Assembly: GCA_018399285.1 (NCBI GenBank)
Contig: JAGYOW010000001.1
Coordinates: 62,001-126,000 of the forward strand
DNA from: Desulfotignum sp.
GTDB lineage: Bacteria; Desulfobacterota; Desulfobacteria; Desulfobacterales; Desulfobacteraceae
Length of the DNA: 64,000 bases
Reading direction: 5' to 3'
Under the pieces are notes generated by a model. The model was not told the DNA's origin. It worked only from the letters and a program-made list of their open reading frames with translations, and did not search any database. Position 1 is the first letter of the stretch. Every line of letters begins with the position of its first letter. The position numbers and the translations under genes are program-made. Positions 37,312-46,458 of the stretch are shown one piece after another.

Positions 37312-38416
37312 TGGTCTCCATAATCTTGGCAGGGGGGATCATCGTGCCGTTCATCTGGCCGTAAAATTCCACGGGTTTGCCGCACAGCACGCGTTTGATC
37401 TCATTGACGTACTGGCCCAGGTTCATTTCGATCACCACAATTTTTTTGAATCGGGCCGCTTTTTCTGCTAGCAACGCCTCAGGAACCGGCCATAAGGTTT
37501 TCAAAGACAGGGTGGATACCGGCCGGCCTTTTTCAGCCAGGGCGGTCGCCGCATCTGTCACGGCCCGGGAGGTGATGCCGTAGGAGATGACCAGGGTGTC
37601 GGTGTCGGGCACCATGTTTTCTTCATACAGGGTGATGCGGTCCATGGCAGCGGTCAGTTTGGTGTGCAGCCGTTGCTGCATGGCGGCAATGACCTGGGGA
37701 TCGATGGTGATATATCCGTCCGGTCCGTGGGTGGAAGAGGTCTGGCGCACCAGGGTTGTGCCGCCGATGGGCAGAAACGGCGGGGCCTTATCCGGGTCGG
37801 CTGCAAACGGTACATAGGGGCCGGATCCGGTGTATGGGGTGCGTTCCACCAAAGGCGGCAGATTCAGGTCGTCCATGTCAAAGCTTTCCTTGGTCATGCC
37901 GATCTCCTTGTTGGAGGCGATAAACACCGGACACCGGAACTCTTCGGCAAAGTTGAACGCATGCACGGTCAATTCTAAACAATCTTTTGCATCTTTGGGT
38001 GCCAGGACAATCACGGGCGCGCCGGATGTGGATCCCCAGCGCATGAACTGGATGTCCGAATCCGCGCCTCTTGTGGCGGAGCCGGTGGAAGGTCCTAACC
38101 GCTGAACATTGGCGATCACCAGCGGAATCTCACTGCCGATGGCAAAAGAGATATGTTCACTGTAAAGGCTGATACCCGGACCGGAAGTGGCGGTAAGCAC
38201 TTTTTTGCCGGCCATGGCTGCACCGATACAGTATCCCATGGATGCAATCTCGTCTTCTCCCTGGATGCAGACACCGTCTCTGGGCGGCAGCATTTTAAGC
38301 ATATTATTGAATATGGTGGTGGCCGGTGTAATGGGATAACCGGCAAAAAAATTGCAGCCGGCGGCCATGGCCCCCCTGGCAACGGCTTCGTTGCCTTCCA
38401 TGAATACAGATGCCAT
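37298..38416 (-). CDS. 2-oxoacid:ferredoxin oxidoreductase, alpha subunit
   Basis: Pyruvate-flavodoxin-oxidoreductase-type alpha chain, 372 aa, from ATG 38416 with GAAGGAGACC upstream. Residues 1-30 carry EGNEAVARGAMAAGCNFFAGYPITPATTI; QGEDEIASMGYCIGAAMAGKKVLTATSGPG and VIANVQRLGPSTGSATRGADSD follow, as in KorA and VorB-type subunits. It pairs with the beta-gamma protein encoded next, overlapping by 14 bases. A divergent GntR/FCD gene lies 154 bases away across a palindrome, suggesting substrate-linked control. Confidence 0.9.
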   Translation of the reverse strand: MASVFMEGNEAVARGAMAAGCNFFAGYPITPATTIFNNMLKMLPPRDGVCIQGEDEIASMGYCIGAAMAGKKVLTATSGPGISLYSEHISFAIGSEIPLVIANVQRLGPSTGSATRGADSDIQFMRWGSTSGAPVIVLAPKDAKDCLELTVHAFNFAEEFRCPVFIASNKEIGMTKESFDMDDLNLPPLVERTPYTGSGPYVPFAADPDKAPPFLPIGGTTLVRQTSSTHGPDGYITIDPQVIAAMQQRLHTKLTAAMDRITLYEENMVPDTDTLVISYGITSRAVTDAATALAEKGRPVSTLSLKTLWPVPEALLAEKAARFKKIVVIEMNLGQYVNEIKRVLCGKPVEFYGQMNGTMIPPAKIMETIENE

Positions 38417-38458
38417 AATGGTCTCCTTCAAAAAATTGATCTGATTCATCCAATATAA

Positions 38459-38484
38459 ATCTGATCAGATATTTGATTAAATAT
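38459..38484. promoter_or_regulatory. Candidate GntR-family operator between korA and the regulator
   Basis: A perfect 12-bp palindrome ATCTGATCAGAT (38459-38470), adjoined by a second inverted repeat ATATTT-GATT-AAATAT (38469-38484), lies in the 154-base gap between korA (minus) and the GntR/FCD gene (plus). FCD-type regulators bind short symmetric sites of this size between divergent genes. Function is inferred from position only; no matching second copy is visible in this gap. Confidence 0.5.
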
Positions 38485-38570
38485 TTGACGGATTTTAAAG
38501 GGTTTGCTAAAACATGTCAAGGTGTAATTCCCATATTTTTAATTGATTTTATCCGGGTGTTGATATAAGG

Positions 38571-39281
38571 ATGACGTTCATGAAACAACCAAAAAAGACC
38601 GTGCCCAGAAAAACCAAGGAAGATTTCACCCGGGAAGCCTACATGGGCATCCGCCGGATGTTTTTTCACAACGAGATTATCCCGGGCCAGAAAATATCAT
38701 ATGGAGATCTGGCCAAACGACTGAACATGAGCACCACCCCGGTGATCCAGGCGCTGAAGCATCTGGAGTTCCAGGGGCTGGTCCGGCATGAGCCCAACCG
38801 GGGATATTATACTGAAAACGTGAGCCTGGCCGAGATTACCGAGATTTATGAGTTCCGGGAACTCATTGAGGTGTCCCTGCTGTCCGCCACCATCGAAAAC
38901 ATCGGCAAACGCGGGATCACCCAGTTGAAAAAAGCCCTGGACAGCCATCTGGCGGCAGTCAGGGATATTTATCTCAAGGAACGGTTGCTCAAGGACATGG
39001 AGTTTCATCTGAAACTGGCCCAGCTCTCCGACAACCAGATTCAGTTCAACACCCTGAAATATCTGTTTGATCTGCTGTATCTTAAATACCGGGGCAATAT
39101 TTTGTTTGTCACACCCATGGACCGGGTGGACAATGAGCATATTCAACTGTATGAAGCCATTGAAAACAAAGACCTGGCCCAGGCCCGTGCCGTGCTGTCC
39201 CGCCATATCGCCAACGTGAAAAAGCATGCCATTGAAAGTACCCGACGGGCATTGCAGGAAAAGCGCATTAAGATGGTGTGA
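38571..39281 (+). CDS. GntR-family transcriptional regulator, FCD (FadR-type) domain
   Basis: Protein of 236 aa. A winged helix with ISYGDLAKRLNMSTTPVIQALKHLEFQGLVRHEPNRGYY is at about residues 40-80. The C-terminal ligand domain is all-helical, with YEFRELIEVSLLSATIEN and the later FHLKLAQLSDNQIQFN, where His residues can bind a metal (FCD type). Such regulators usually sense an organic acid and control divergent catabolic genes. Here that gene set is korAB. Start at 38571; an alternative start at Met4 is possible. It ends 4 bases before the convergent unknown gene. Confidence 0.88.
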   Translation: MTFMKQPKKTVPRKTKEDFTREAYMGIRRMFFHNEIIPGQKISYGDLAKRLNMSTTPVIQALKHLEFQGLVRHEPNRGYYTENVSLAEITEIYEFRELIEVSLLSATIENIGKRGITQLKKALDSHLAAVRDIYLKERLLKDMEFHLKLAQLSDNQIQFNTLKYLFDLLYLKYRGNILFVTPMDRVDNEHIQLYEAIENKDLAQARAVLSRHIANVKKHAIESTRRALQEKRIKMV

Positions 39282-39285
39282 CCCA

Positions 39286-41073
39286 TCATCTCAGCTCCAG
39301 CCAGTCAAACCAGATGGGGTGATTCTTTTTGTACCAGGCAAGGACCTGCCGCAGCAGTTTCTGGTCTTCTCTGGAGATGGTGGCTTCCGGAATTTTGTCA
39401 AAGTTCAGGATCATTTTGGTATCGTAAAAGCGCAATGCCTCTGAACACAGGGTCTGCAATTCATTTCGGATCCTGCCGGAATCGGAAATTTTTACGGCCC
39501 GGTGCCGGAAGTCCTCACCCTTGAGAAACCGGTTCAATAAAGGGCTGAATACCAGTTTGCTTTCGTTGAAATTCTCCAGCAGGCGAAGGGCGACAGTGAT
39601 CCGCTTGTCTCCGGCAGCCGTGGTGATGCGGACCGTCACCTCATACGTGTCATCGTCAATCTGTGTGACCCCCGGGGCCCCGGTGTAGGGATCGGGCAGC
39701 ATATACCCGGCACCGGCCAGGGCCTGCCATTTTTTTTCAGAAATCAGATCATCAGCGGTAATGGTGCGGGAATTCAGGGGGATACCGGCTTTTTGTGCGG
39801 CCAGGATGCTGTCTTTATACTTCTGGACAAAGTCCGGATTCAGATCCGGATCCTTCACCAGATCCCGGAGCTGGTCTGCAAACGTATCGCTGCCCGGATC
39901 CAGTTTCATGGCTGCCGCATCCAGAGGTGCGGTGAACCGGAACCGGGAAGACAGCACGGCCAGGGATGCGGACAGATCCAGGATCGGGGCCAGGCTGGCA
40001 GCCTGAATGGCTTCGGCCGACGCCGCATATCCGTCCACAATAAACAGGTGCGTGGCGTTATCTTGGTCCTGCCAGTCCCCGATGGTCAGGGTCGGGGCAT
40101 AGGTGCCGGAATCGGTGAACGGCGTCCATCCGTTGGGCAGCATCCAGTCGTCATTCACCAGATGGGCCCCGGCCGCTTCCCATTGTTCCCATAAGTAACC
40201 GATGCGGTCGGCCCGGCTGTCGCCTTTCAGGGTCCACACATGGATGTGACCGGGCTCAATCCCGGGATAGGCTTTCTGAATCGCTTCAACCACCCGGTGG
40301 CGGGGGGTGAAGAAATCAATGAGAATGGAATCCTTGGCAGCCCGGTCCACCACTTTTTTGGGAATCACCAGGTTGCCGATATATCCTTCGTACTGATCGG
40401 ATATGGCCAGGGGCTGATCAAACAGATGCAGCACGGTCAATGGACCGGCCTCTTCTCCTTTGGCAAACCGGGAGGTGTTTTCCAGGGTATCGATGGCCGC
40501 GCCCCAGATGGTGACCCCCTCCCGGGCGATGGTCTTCTTGAAATCTTCCCAGGAAAAATCCGGATCATTGATGAGCCGGTTGACCCAGGTTTCCAGGAAT
40601 TTGGCCACCTGGGGCCGGGCATAAATCCGGCCGAATCCCAGCAGCGGATTGGCTCCCATTTCCGATGTTTCACCGGCCTTGGGCATCAGGCCTTCGCCCA
40701 GGCAGACCATGATGGCATGGTTTTCCGGCAGGGTCCGGGTCAGGTACCACAGACTTTCACTCATGGCATAGGCGGAAATGGCATCCGCGTCTTTTTTGAC
40801 AATGTTCAGCCCGGTTTTATCCAGCCCGGCGCCCTGGCCGTACCGGCCGAACAGCCGGGTACCCAACGCTGTCACCGCCAGGGTCATGGCCAGCATTTTT
40901 TCGGTGCGCGGATCAGTGAACGAAATGCTGTCCAGCAGGTCATCCGCCGGTTTTCCCCGGAGCCATTCAATGTGCACATTTTCCAGCCACAGGTGGAGCC
41001 GGCCCAAAATGGGCCGGCAGTCAAAGGCCCACTGGGCCACAAGATTTTTCTGTTTCATCGGGTGTGTGTCCAT
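39286..41073 (-). CDS. Unrecognised large protein, about 595 aa
   Basis: I do not recognise this family. It appears soluble, with no signal peptide and no membrane segment. Visible landmarks are a near-N-terminal AFDCRPILGRLHLWLEN, SESLWYLTRTLPENHAIMVCLGEG, PLLGFGRIYARPQVAKFLE, FTPRHRVVEAIQKAYPGIEPGHIHVW, LFIVDGYAASAEAIQAAS and a final KKNHPIWFDWLELR. The regular spread of helices and loops suggests a real single-copy enzyme or structural protein. I chose ATG 41073 (GGGGG a few bases upstream); starts at 41133 and 41106 are open. It lies beside the korAB/GntR group but faces GntR convergently, so a link is not shown. Confidence 0.7.
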   Translation of the reverse strand: MDTHPMKQKNLVAQWAFDCRPILGRLHLWLENVHIEWLRGKPADDLLDSISFTDPRTEKMLAMTLAVTALGTRLFGRYGQGAGLDKTGLNIVKKDADAISAYAMSESLWYLTRTLPENHAIMVCLGEGLMPKAGETSEMGANPLLGFGRIYARPQVAKFLETWVNRLINDPDFSWEDFKKTIAREGVTIWGAAIDTLENTSRFAKGEEAGPLTVLHLFDQPLAISDQYEGYIGNLVIPKKVVDRAAKDSILIDFFTPRHRVVEAIQKAYPGIEPGHIHVWTLKGDSRADRIGYLWEQWEAAGAHLVNDDWMLPNGWTPFTDSGTYAPTLTIGDWQDQDNATHLFIVDGYAASAEAIQAASLAPILDLSASLAVLSSRFRFTAPLDAAAMKLDPGSDTFADQLRDLVKDPDLNPDFVQKYKDSILAAQKAGIPLNSRTITADDLISEKKWQALAGAGYMLPDPYTGAPGVTQIDDDTYEVTVRITTAAGDKRITVALRLLENFNESKLVFSPLLNRFLKGEDFRHRAVKISDSGRIRNELQTLCSEALRFYDTKMILNFDKIPEATISREDQKLLRQVLAWYKKNHPIWFDWLELR

Positions 41074-41251
41074 GGTCTGCCCCCATGTATGAAATTGCGG
41101 TGTCATCGGGTTTATCAGCCAAACAGGTATCATTTACCTGGAAAATCTGTCAAGGATTAAACGGCAGGTATTGTCAGAAGTGCCGCCGCTGGGGTGGGGG
41201 CTGGAAAAAAGAGTGTACGCCGGGACTTGTCCTTTACCCCCGGTTTAGGAT

Positions 41252-43813
41252 ATGGTGACAGTCATGGCAGACCGCAAATTTTCATATCCAGCGGTTCAGG
41301 CCCCGCCGGACAAAAGATCCGATATCCCGGTGAACCAGGGGATGATCCGGGAACAGTTGCGCGGGGTGGTGGACCGGGTGACCTATCACAATCCGGACAA
41401 CGGGTGGTCCGTGCTCCAGATCCTGCCTTTTGACGCGCCGGGCCGGCGGGAAACCGTGCTGGTGCATCAGACAAAGGTATTTGCCGGGGCCACCATGAGT
41501 TTTGAAGGGGCCTGGCAGACACATCCCAGATATGGGCGCCAGTTTTCCGCCACCCGGGCTGAAGAACAAAAACCCGCATCCGCCGGGGCCCTGGAAAAAT
41601 ATATCGGATCCGGCCTCATCAAAGGGGTGGGGCCTAAAACCGCGAAAAAAATTGTCAGACATTTCAGGGACCAGACCCTGGACGTGTTTGAAAACCAGAT
41701 CCACCGGCTTGTGGAGGTCCCGGGCATTGCTGAAAAAAAACTGGAGATGATCTCCGCCGCCTGGATCGAACACCGGGCCATCCGGGATGTGATGATGTTT
41801 TTGCAGTCCCATGGTATTTCCACCCTGTTTTCCGTGCGCATTTACAAGGCCTATGGGGATGAGGCCATTGCCAGGGTTATGGATGACCCCTATTGCCTGG
41901 CGGATGATTTTTATGGGATCGGCTTTTTTTCCGCTGACAATGTGGCCTTGAGCATCGGCCTGGCAACCGACAGCCCCCGGCGCATTGTTGCGGGCATCCG
42001 CCATGTGCTGTCTGCGGCCAGAAATTTCGGGCATTGTTTTCTGACTTTTTCTCAAATTAAAGTGCAGGTGGAAGAACTGCTGGGCCTGGATCTTTCCCGG
42101 GGCCTGGATGGGGTGCTGGAAACCATGGAAGCCGACCGGCTGATCATGCGCCGGACCCTGGTGCCGGCGCCCGGAGAACCCAGCCAGGCATGTTATTATG
42201 CCAGATCTCTGTATTTTGACGAACTGTATGTGGCCCGGCGCATGGCACAGATGACCGACCCGCCGGATGTGGACACAACCCGGATCCGCCGATGGGTCCT
42301 GCTATTTACCAAGTCCAGGCATCTGCAATTGAGTGAGGAACAGGCCGGTGCAATCCAGGGGATTGTCGGCAAAGGGGTTTCCATTCTCACGGGCGGACCG
42401 GGCTGCGGCAAGACCACAGCCACCCGGATTTTGGTGGCGCTTCTGGAGGCCATGAAACGCCGGGTGGTGCTGGCAGCCCCCACGGGCCGGGCCGCCCAGC
42501 GCATGGGGGAGGTGATCGGCAGAGACGCCAAAACCATTCACCGGCTGCTGGGGTGGGCCAACGGGCAGTTCAAGAAAAATGAGGATACTCCCCTTAAAGC
42601 CGATTTTCTGGTGGTGGATGAAAGCTCCATGCTGGATATCAGCCTGACCGCTTCGTTGCTCAAAGCCGTGCCCCCAGGGTGCCAGGTGGTGTTTATCGGA
42701 GATTATGACCAGCTGCCGTCCGTGGGGGCCGGCAATGTGCTCAAAGATCTGATCGGGTCGGGCATTGTTTCCTGTTTCCGGTTGACACAGATTTTCCGAC
42801 AGGCAGCCCAGTCATTGATTATTCAGTTTGCCCATCAGATCAACAGCGGGGACATGCCCTGGATCGCCTCTCCGTTCAAGGATCCGTTCGTGTGGCATAA
42901 AAAAACCGACTGTCTGTTTCTGGACGCGGATGAAGCCACTGCTGAACAGCTGCAATTCATCCGGCGGATCAAGGCCCTGACAGACGTGGACAAAAAAGAG
43001 GTGACCAAAGATCTTGATGATCCGGATCTGTTTGAGTTTCGGGTGAAAGAACCGGTGCGGCCCTACGAAACTGAAATCCAGATTCCTGAAAAATTCGCCC
43101 ATGTCAATCTGGAACAGGTGGCTGCCGCCGGCACCCGGGTGGAGGAGCTTCTGGCTGTGCTTAAAAAGGTCCACCCCTGGTCTTGTTTGCATTATGGGCT
43201 GACAGCCGTGGATGTGATCCGGAAACTCTACATGGAATGGATTCCCAGATATCATGGGGCATCAATGGAAATCCAGATCCTTTCTCCCATGACAAGGGGA
43301 TCCTTGGGCACGGTGAACCTGAATCGGGTGATCCAGGAGACCGCCAACCCCCAGGCGCCAGGCAAAGCCCAGATCATCGTGGGCCAGCGGGTGTTCCGGA
43401 AAGGGGACCGGGTCATCCACCGGAAAAACAATTATGATTTGAACGTATTCAACGGGGATATCGGCACCATCACCGCCATTGATGCCGCCGATCTGACCCT
43501 GTCCGTGGCGTTTTCGTCCGATACCCCGCCGGTGCAGTACCGCCAGGCCGATATCCTGGAGCTGGATCTGGCCTATGCCGTAACCATCCATAAATCCCAG
43601 GGATCGGAATTCGAGGCCGTGATCATCCCGGTGATGACCCAGCATTTCAAGATGCTGTTCCGCAACCTGATCTATACCGGGATCACCCGGGCAAAAAAAC
43701 TGGCCGTGTTTGTGGGCACCCGGCGGGCCCTGGCCATGGCTGTGAAAAACCAGGATATTTCAAAACGCCAGACCGCCCTGGCCCAGCTGCTTAAGGACGA
43801 AGCAGCCGGATAA
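41252..43813 (+). CDS. recD2: ATP-dependent DNA helicase RecD2
   Basis: SF1B helicase of 853 aa, the RecBC-independent RecD form. The N-terminal 330 residues hold the OB-like and helix-hairpin-helix region (SGLIKGVGPKTAKKIV and VPGIAEKKLEMI). Walker A TGGPGCGKTTATRI is near residue 380, followed by AAPTGRAAQRM, VVDESSMLD, IGDYDQLPSVGAGN, RLTQIFRQA and the C-terminal TIHKSQGSEFEAVI and TGITRAKKL. It unwinds duplex DNA 5' to 3' in repair or replication. ATG 41252 has only AGGA very close, so Met5 is an alternative. The end overlaps the convergent helicase gene by 23 bases. Confidence 0.95.
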   Translation: MVTVMADRKFSYPAVQAPPDKRSDIPVNQGMIREQLRGVVDRVTYHNPDNGWSVLQILPFDAPGRRETVLVHQTKVFAGATMSFEGAWQTHPRYGRQFSATRAEEQKPASAGALEKYIGSGLIKGVGPKTAKKIVRHFRDQTLDVFENQIHRLVEVPGIAEKKLEMISAAWIEHRAIRDVMMFLQSHGISTLFSVRIYKAYGDEAIARVMDDPYCLADDFYGIGFFSADNVALSIGLATDSPRRIVAGIRHVLSAARNFGHCFLTFSQIKVQVEELLGLDLSRGLDGVLETMEADRLIMRRTLVPAPGEPSQACYYARSLYFDELYVARRMAQMTDPPDVDTTRIRRWVLLFTKSRHLQLSEEQAGAIQGIVGKGVSILTGGPGCGKTTATRILVALLEAMKRRVVLAAPTGRAAQRMGEVIGRDAKTIHRLLGWANGQFKKNEDTPLKADFLVVDESSMLDISLTASLLKAVPPGCQVVFIGDYDQLPSVGAGNVLKDLIGSGIVSCFRLTQIFRQAAQSLIIQFAHQINSGDMPWIASPFKDPFVWHKKTDCLFLDADEATAEQLQFIRRIKALTDVDKKEVTKDLDDPDLFEFRVKEPVRPYETEIQIPEKFAHVNLEQVAAAGTRVEELLAVLKKVHPWSCLHYGLTAVDVIRKLYMEWIPRYHGASMEIQILSPMTRGSLGTVNLNRVIQETANPQAPGKAQIIVGQRVFRKGDRVIHRKNNYDLNVFNGDIGTITAIDAADLTLSVAFSSDTPPVQYRQADILELDLAYAVTIHKSQGSEFEAVIIPVMTQHFKMLFRNLIYTGITRAKKLAVFVGTRRALAMAVKNQDISKRQTALAQLLKDEAAG

Positions 43814-45254
43814 ACTCGGGAATGCTGCTGTTTTTGTGGAACCGCAAATGGACCCGGGCCCGGGTCATGGCCACATAGATCAGGTTGAACTCGTCCGGAT
43901 CCGCCCCGGCTGGATCAATGATCCGGCCGTCTTTGACCAGGGAGACAAAATCATCCATGATCAGGACATTGTTCCATTCCAGACCCTTGGCCTTGTGGGC
44001 CGTGGTCAAAAGAATTCCGGCCTGTTCAGGGGGCCGGGCCGTTTGCCTGATCCGATCCACATGGGACCGCAGGGCCGGGCCGTATTTTTCCACCACCGCA
44101 CACACCGATGACAGTTCCAGATCCTCCACGGTCGTGGCATAGGACTTGAGATCCTCAAAATTGGAAAACCCTTTGATGAACGGATCCTGAACCCGGGCCA
44201 CGGTCTTGTCATATAGAAAAGAAACCGATGTGAGCAGATCCAGGCGGTATCCCTGGATCCCGCCGGCAAACCCGATATCATGGGTTTTGTAAAGCTGGAC
44301 TGCCCGGTCAAACAGCACAGCATTGGTGCGGGCGATAATCGTATGGCCATGGGAATCCCAGGGAGGTTTTTTATTCGGGTAAGCCGTGCCCCGGAGCTGC
44401 CGGGTCTCTTTTTTAAAGACAGACAGCACCATGTTGGCGGCTTTGGCAATGTTGTTGTCAAACCGGAAACTTTGGGTCAGATAACAGGTCTGTTGGGCTG
44501 CAAGCGTTTTCAGGGTATCTTTGGCACCCCGGAAGCTGTAGATCTGCTGGTGGTTGTCTCCTACCACGATAATGGCCGGTTTTTTTTCAGGCCGGTCCGA
44601 TTTGACCTGGGACAGGACAATGGCACTTACCACCGGGTTGATGTCCTGGGCTTCGTCCAGCAGGATGCAGTCGAAATTTAAAACCGGTCTGGACAGCTGA
44701 TACAGCTTGAGATACCCGTCATGAAGCATACCGATGTCCGGATGATCCCCGGTACACATCAGTCTCCCCAGAAGATTGGCATGGGCCACCAGGTCCGGCA
44801 TTTTCAGGCCCTGACGCTGATAATGACCCCGGGCCGAAGCAGGAACATGGGAAAAATCCACCACCGGATCGGCGGACACCAGGTACTGGTGCAGGGTTTC
44901 CATGGTGAACCGCGCGGTTTCATAATTATCCAGATTCAGGGCATCCATGACCTGATTGGCCCGGAACCGCTGCACCAGCCGGTTTTTGTGTGGAATTCCC
45001 TTGACCCCGAAGCCTAAGGAATGGGCGGTTCGGGCCATGACATTGGCCGGGAATTTTCTGGCGGCTTCCTGCTGCACGCTTTTGTTGAACGCCAGATACA
45101 AAAATCGCAGTCCGGGCCGTTTTCGGGCATATGCCACCAGGGTGGTGGTCTTGCCGGTACCGGCAAAGGCCAGGATTTTGAGAATCTGTCCGGGAACCGG
45201 GTCCGTGTCAATGATCTGCTGTTGCTCGGCGGTGGGGTGTATCATGGGTGACAA
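43791..45254 (-). CDS. UvrD/Rep-type superfamily I DNA helicase
   Basis: SF1A helicase of 487 aa, short relative to UvrD (about 720 aa) and closer in size to FBH1-like or phage-type helicases. Walker A AFAGTGKTTTL is near residue 30, FLYLAFNKSVQQEA gives motif Ia, LLDEAQDINPV is Walker B, VVGDNHQQIYSFRGA is motif III, TTAHKAKGLEWNNV is motif V and NLIYVAMTRA is motif VI. Substrate and pathway unknown, presumably recombination or repair. It is convergent with recD2 and 7 bases from the nitroreductase gene upstream. Confidence 0.88.
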   Translation of the reverse strand: MSPMIHPTAEQQQIIDTDPVPGQILKILAFAGTGKTTTLVAYARKRPGLRFLYLAFNKSVQQEAARKFPANVMARTAHSLGFGVKGIPHKNRLVQRFRANQVMDALNLDNYETARFTMETLHQYLVSADPVVDFSHVPASARGHYQRQGLKMPDLVAHANLLGRLMCTGDHPDIGMLHDGYLKLYQLSRPVLNFDCILLDEAQDINPVVSAIVLSQVKSDRPEKKPAIIVVGDNHQQIYSFRGAKDTLKTLAAQQTCYLTQSFRFDNNIAKAANMVLSVFKKETRQLRGTAYPNKKPPWDSHGHTIIARTNAVLFDRAVQLYKTHDIGFAGGIQGYRLDLLTSVSFLYDKTVARVQDPFIKGFSNFEDLKSYATTVEDLELSSVCAVVEKYGPALRSHVDRIRQTARPPEQAGILLTTAHKAKGLEWNNVLIMDDFVSLVKDGRIIDPAGADPDEFNLIYVAMTRARVHLRFHKNSSIPEFIRLLRP

Positions 45255-45261
45255 GACAGGG

Positions 45262-45999
45262 CTATTGTCTGAAAAACCCTTTTTTTTCCAGAAATACTTT
45301 CATGTGGGGCCGGATCACCCGGCCCGTGAAATCTGCCATCTGCCGGGTCCAGGTCCGGTCTTTGAGGGTGGGTGACCGTTTTGCATAATAGTTCTGGATC
45401 TCCTGATCATAGTCTGTCAAAGATTTCTGCTCCGGGGCCGAAGGGAACCGGTCCTTATGAAACACCGCACCCACCGGCAGCCGGGGTTTGGGAGCGGGAT
45501 CATCGTCCGGATATCCCAGGCACATGCCGAACACCGGATACGCGTGTTCAGGGATGTGCAGCAGCTCACTCACCAGATCCGGGTCATTGCGGATTCCGCC
45601 GATAAACACCCCGCCAAGGCCTTTGGATTCCGCTCCCAGCATCAGGCTCTGGGCCATCAGGGCCGTATCCACAGTGGCCACCAGCAGCTGCTCGGCCCAT
45701 CCGGTTTCAGGGGCGATGTTATGACGGCGGCAGGCATGTATCAGCCGGGTCAGATCGGCACAGAACACCAGAAATACCGGGGCCTGGGCCACCCAGGGCT
45801 GGGGACCGGCCATGTCTGCGATTTTCTGCCGCGTATCCGGATCAGTCACCTGGATGATGGTGTATGCCTGAACATGATGGGACGTGCTGGTGCACTGGGC
45901 CGCGGAAATCAATGATGTGAGCAGGGTTTCATCCACGGATTTTGCAGTGAATTTCCGGATGGACCGGTGGGCGGACAAAAGGTTCAGAACAGAGGTCAT
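45262..45999 (-). CDS. Nitroreductase-family FMN oxidoreductase
   Basis: FMN-dependent oxidoreductase of 245 aa, NfsA/FRP-type. ATG 45999 has AAGGAA upstream and begins directly with the family's N-terminus: LLSAHRSIRKFTAK (FMN-phosphate region), STSHHVQAYTIIQVTD, then SLMLGAESKGLGGVFIGGIRNDP. The C-terminal 50 residues have YYAKRSPTLKDRTW and end in a KKGFFRQ tail. It uses NAD(P)H to reduce nitroaromatics, quinones or flavins; physiological substrate unknown. It lies 7 bases upstream of the helicase gene. Confidence 0.9.
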   Translation of the reverse strand: MTSVLNLLSAHRSIRKFTAKSVDETLLTSLISAAQCTSTSHHVQAYTIIQVTDPDTRQKIADMAGPQPWVAQAPVFLVFCADLTRLIHACRRHNIAPETGWAEQLLVATVDTALMAQSLMLGAESKGLGGVFIGGIRNDPDLVSELLHIPEHAYPVFGMCLGYPDDDPAPKPRLPVGAVFHKDRFPSAPEQKSLTDYDQEIQNYYAKRSPTLKDRTWTRQMADFTGRVIRPHMKVFLEKKGFFRQ

Positions 46000-46215
46000 G
46001 ATGTTTCCTTCACCAAATGGGTTGTGATCTTTAAAGCAGGCTATCATTTCCGGGCCGTTGTTTCAAGCGACGTTGAAAAGGAAACGGCGTTGTGTTTGCA
46101 TGTATTTTGAATTATCATAACTGAAGAAACAATGACTGGGGATCAGAAAAATTGACCACATAAAACACCGTTGTTTATTGGGGGTAAGATGATAAAATAT
46201 AGAGAACCAATAAAA

Positions 46216-46250
46216 ATCAAAAAAGGATTTCAACTTACGCTGAAATCCTT
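46216..46250 (-). terminator. Rho-independent terminator of tRNA-Gln
   Basis: Perfect 10-bp inverted repeat AAGGATTTCA (46223-46232) and TGAAATCCTT (46241-46250) with an 8-base loop. On the minus strand the stem is followed by T residues (the A-rich stretch 46216-46222). It begins 11 bases after the tRNA-Gln 3' end, as expected for a monocistronic tRNA. Confidence 0.9.
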
Positions 46251-46260
46251 ATGAATTCAA

Positions 46261-46334
46261 TGGCTGGGTGACTAGGATTCGAACCTAGATTGACGGAGTC
46301 AGAGTCCGTAGTCCTGCCATTGGACGATCACCCA
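46261..46334 (-). tRNA. tRNA-Gln (CTG)
   Basis: 74 nt on the minus strand. Acceptor TGGGTGA/TCACCCA, anticodon stem ACGGA/TCCGT, loop CTCTGAC with anticodon CTG, T arm GGTTCGAATCC and encoded CCA at 46261-46263. A strong terminator follows. Confidence 0.96.
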
Positions 46335-46458
46335 CCAGTGCTGAATGTCCGGGGTTTATACATCAAAGACCCGGCCGTGTCAAAGAGACTTTCTGGCTGT
46401 TTGCCAGGATCGAAAAATCCCCGTTACCTTTGAGCGGATAAGTGAATGAAAATAAAAG

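Noticed and set aside
40240-41160. Plus-strand frame opposite the unrecognised 595-aa gene
   Set aside because: Composition (Gly, Phe, His, Gln rich) is typical of antisense shadows; the minus-strand product is longer and better balanced.
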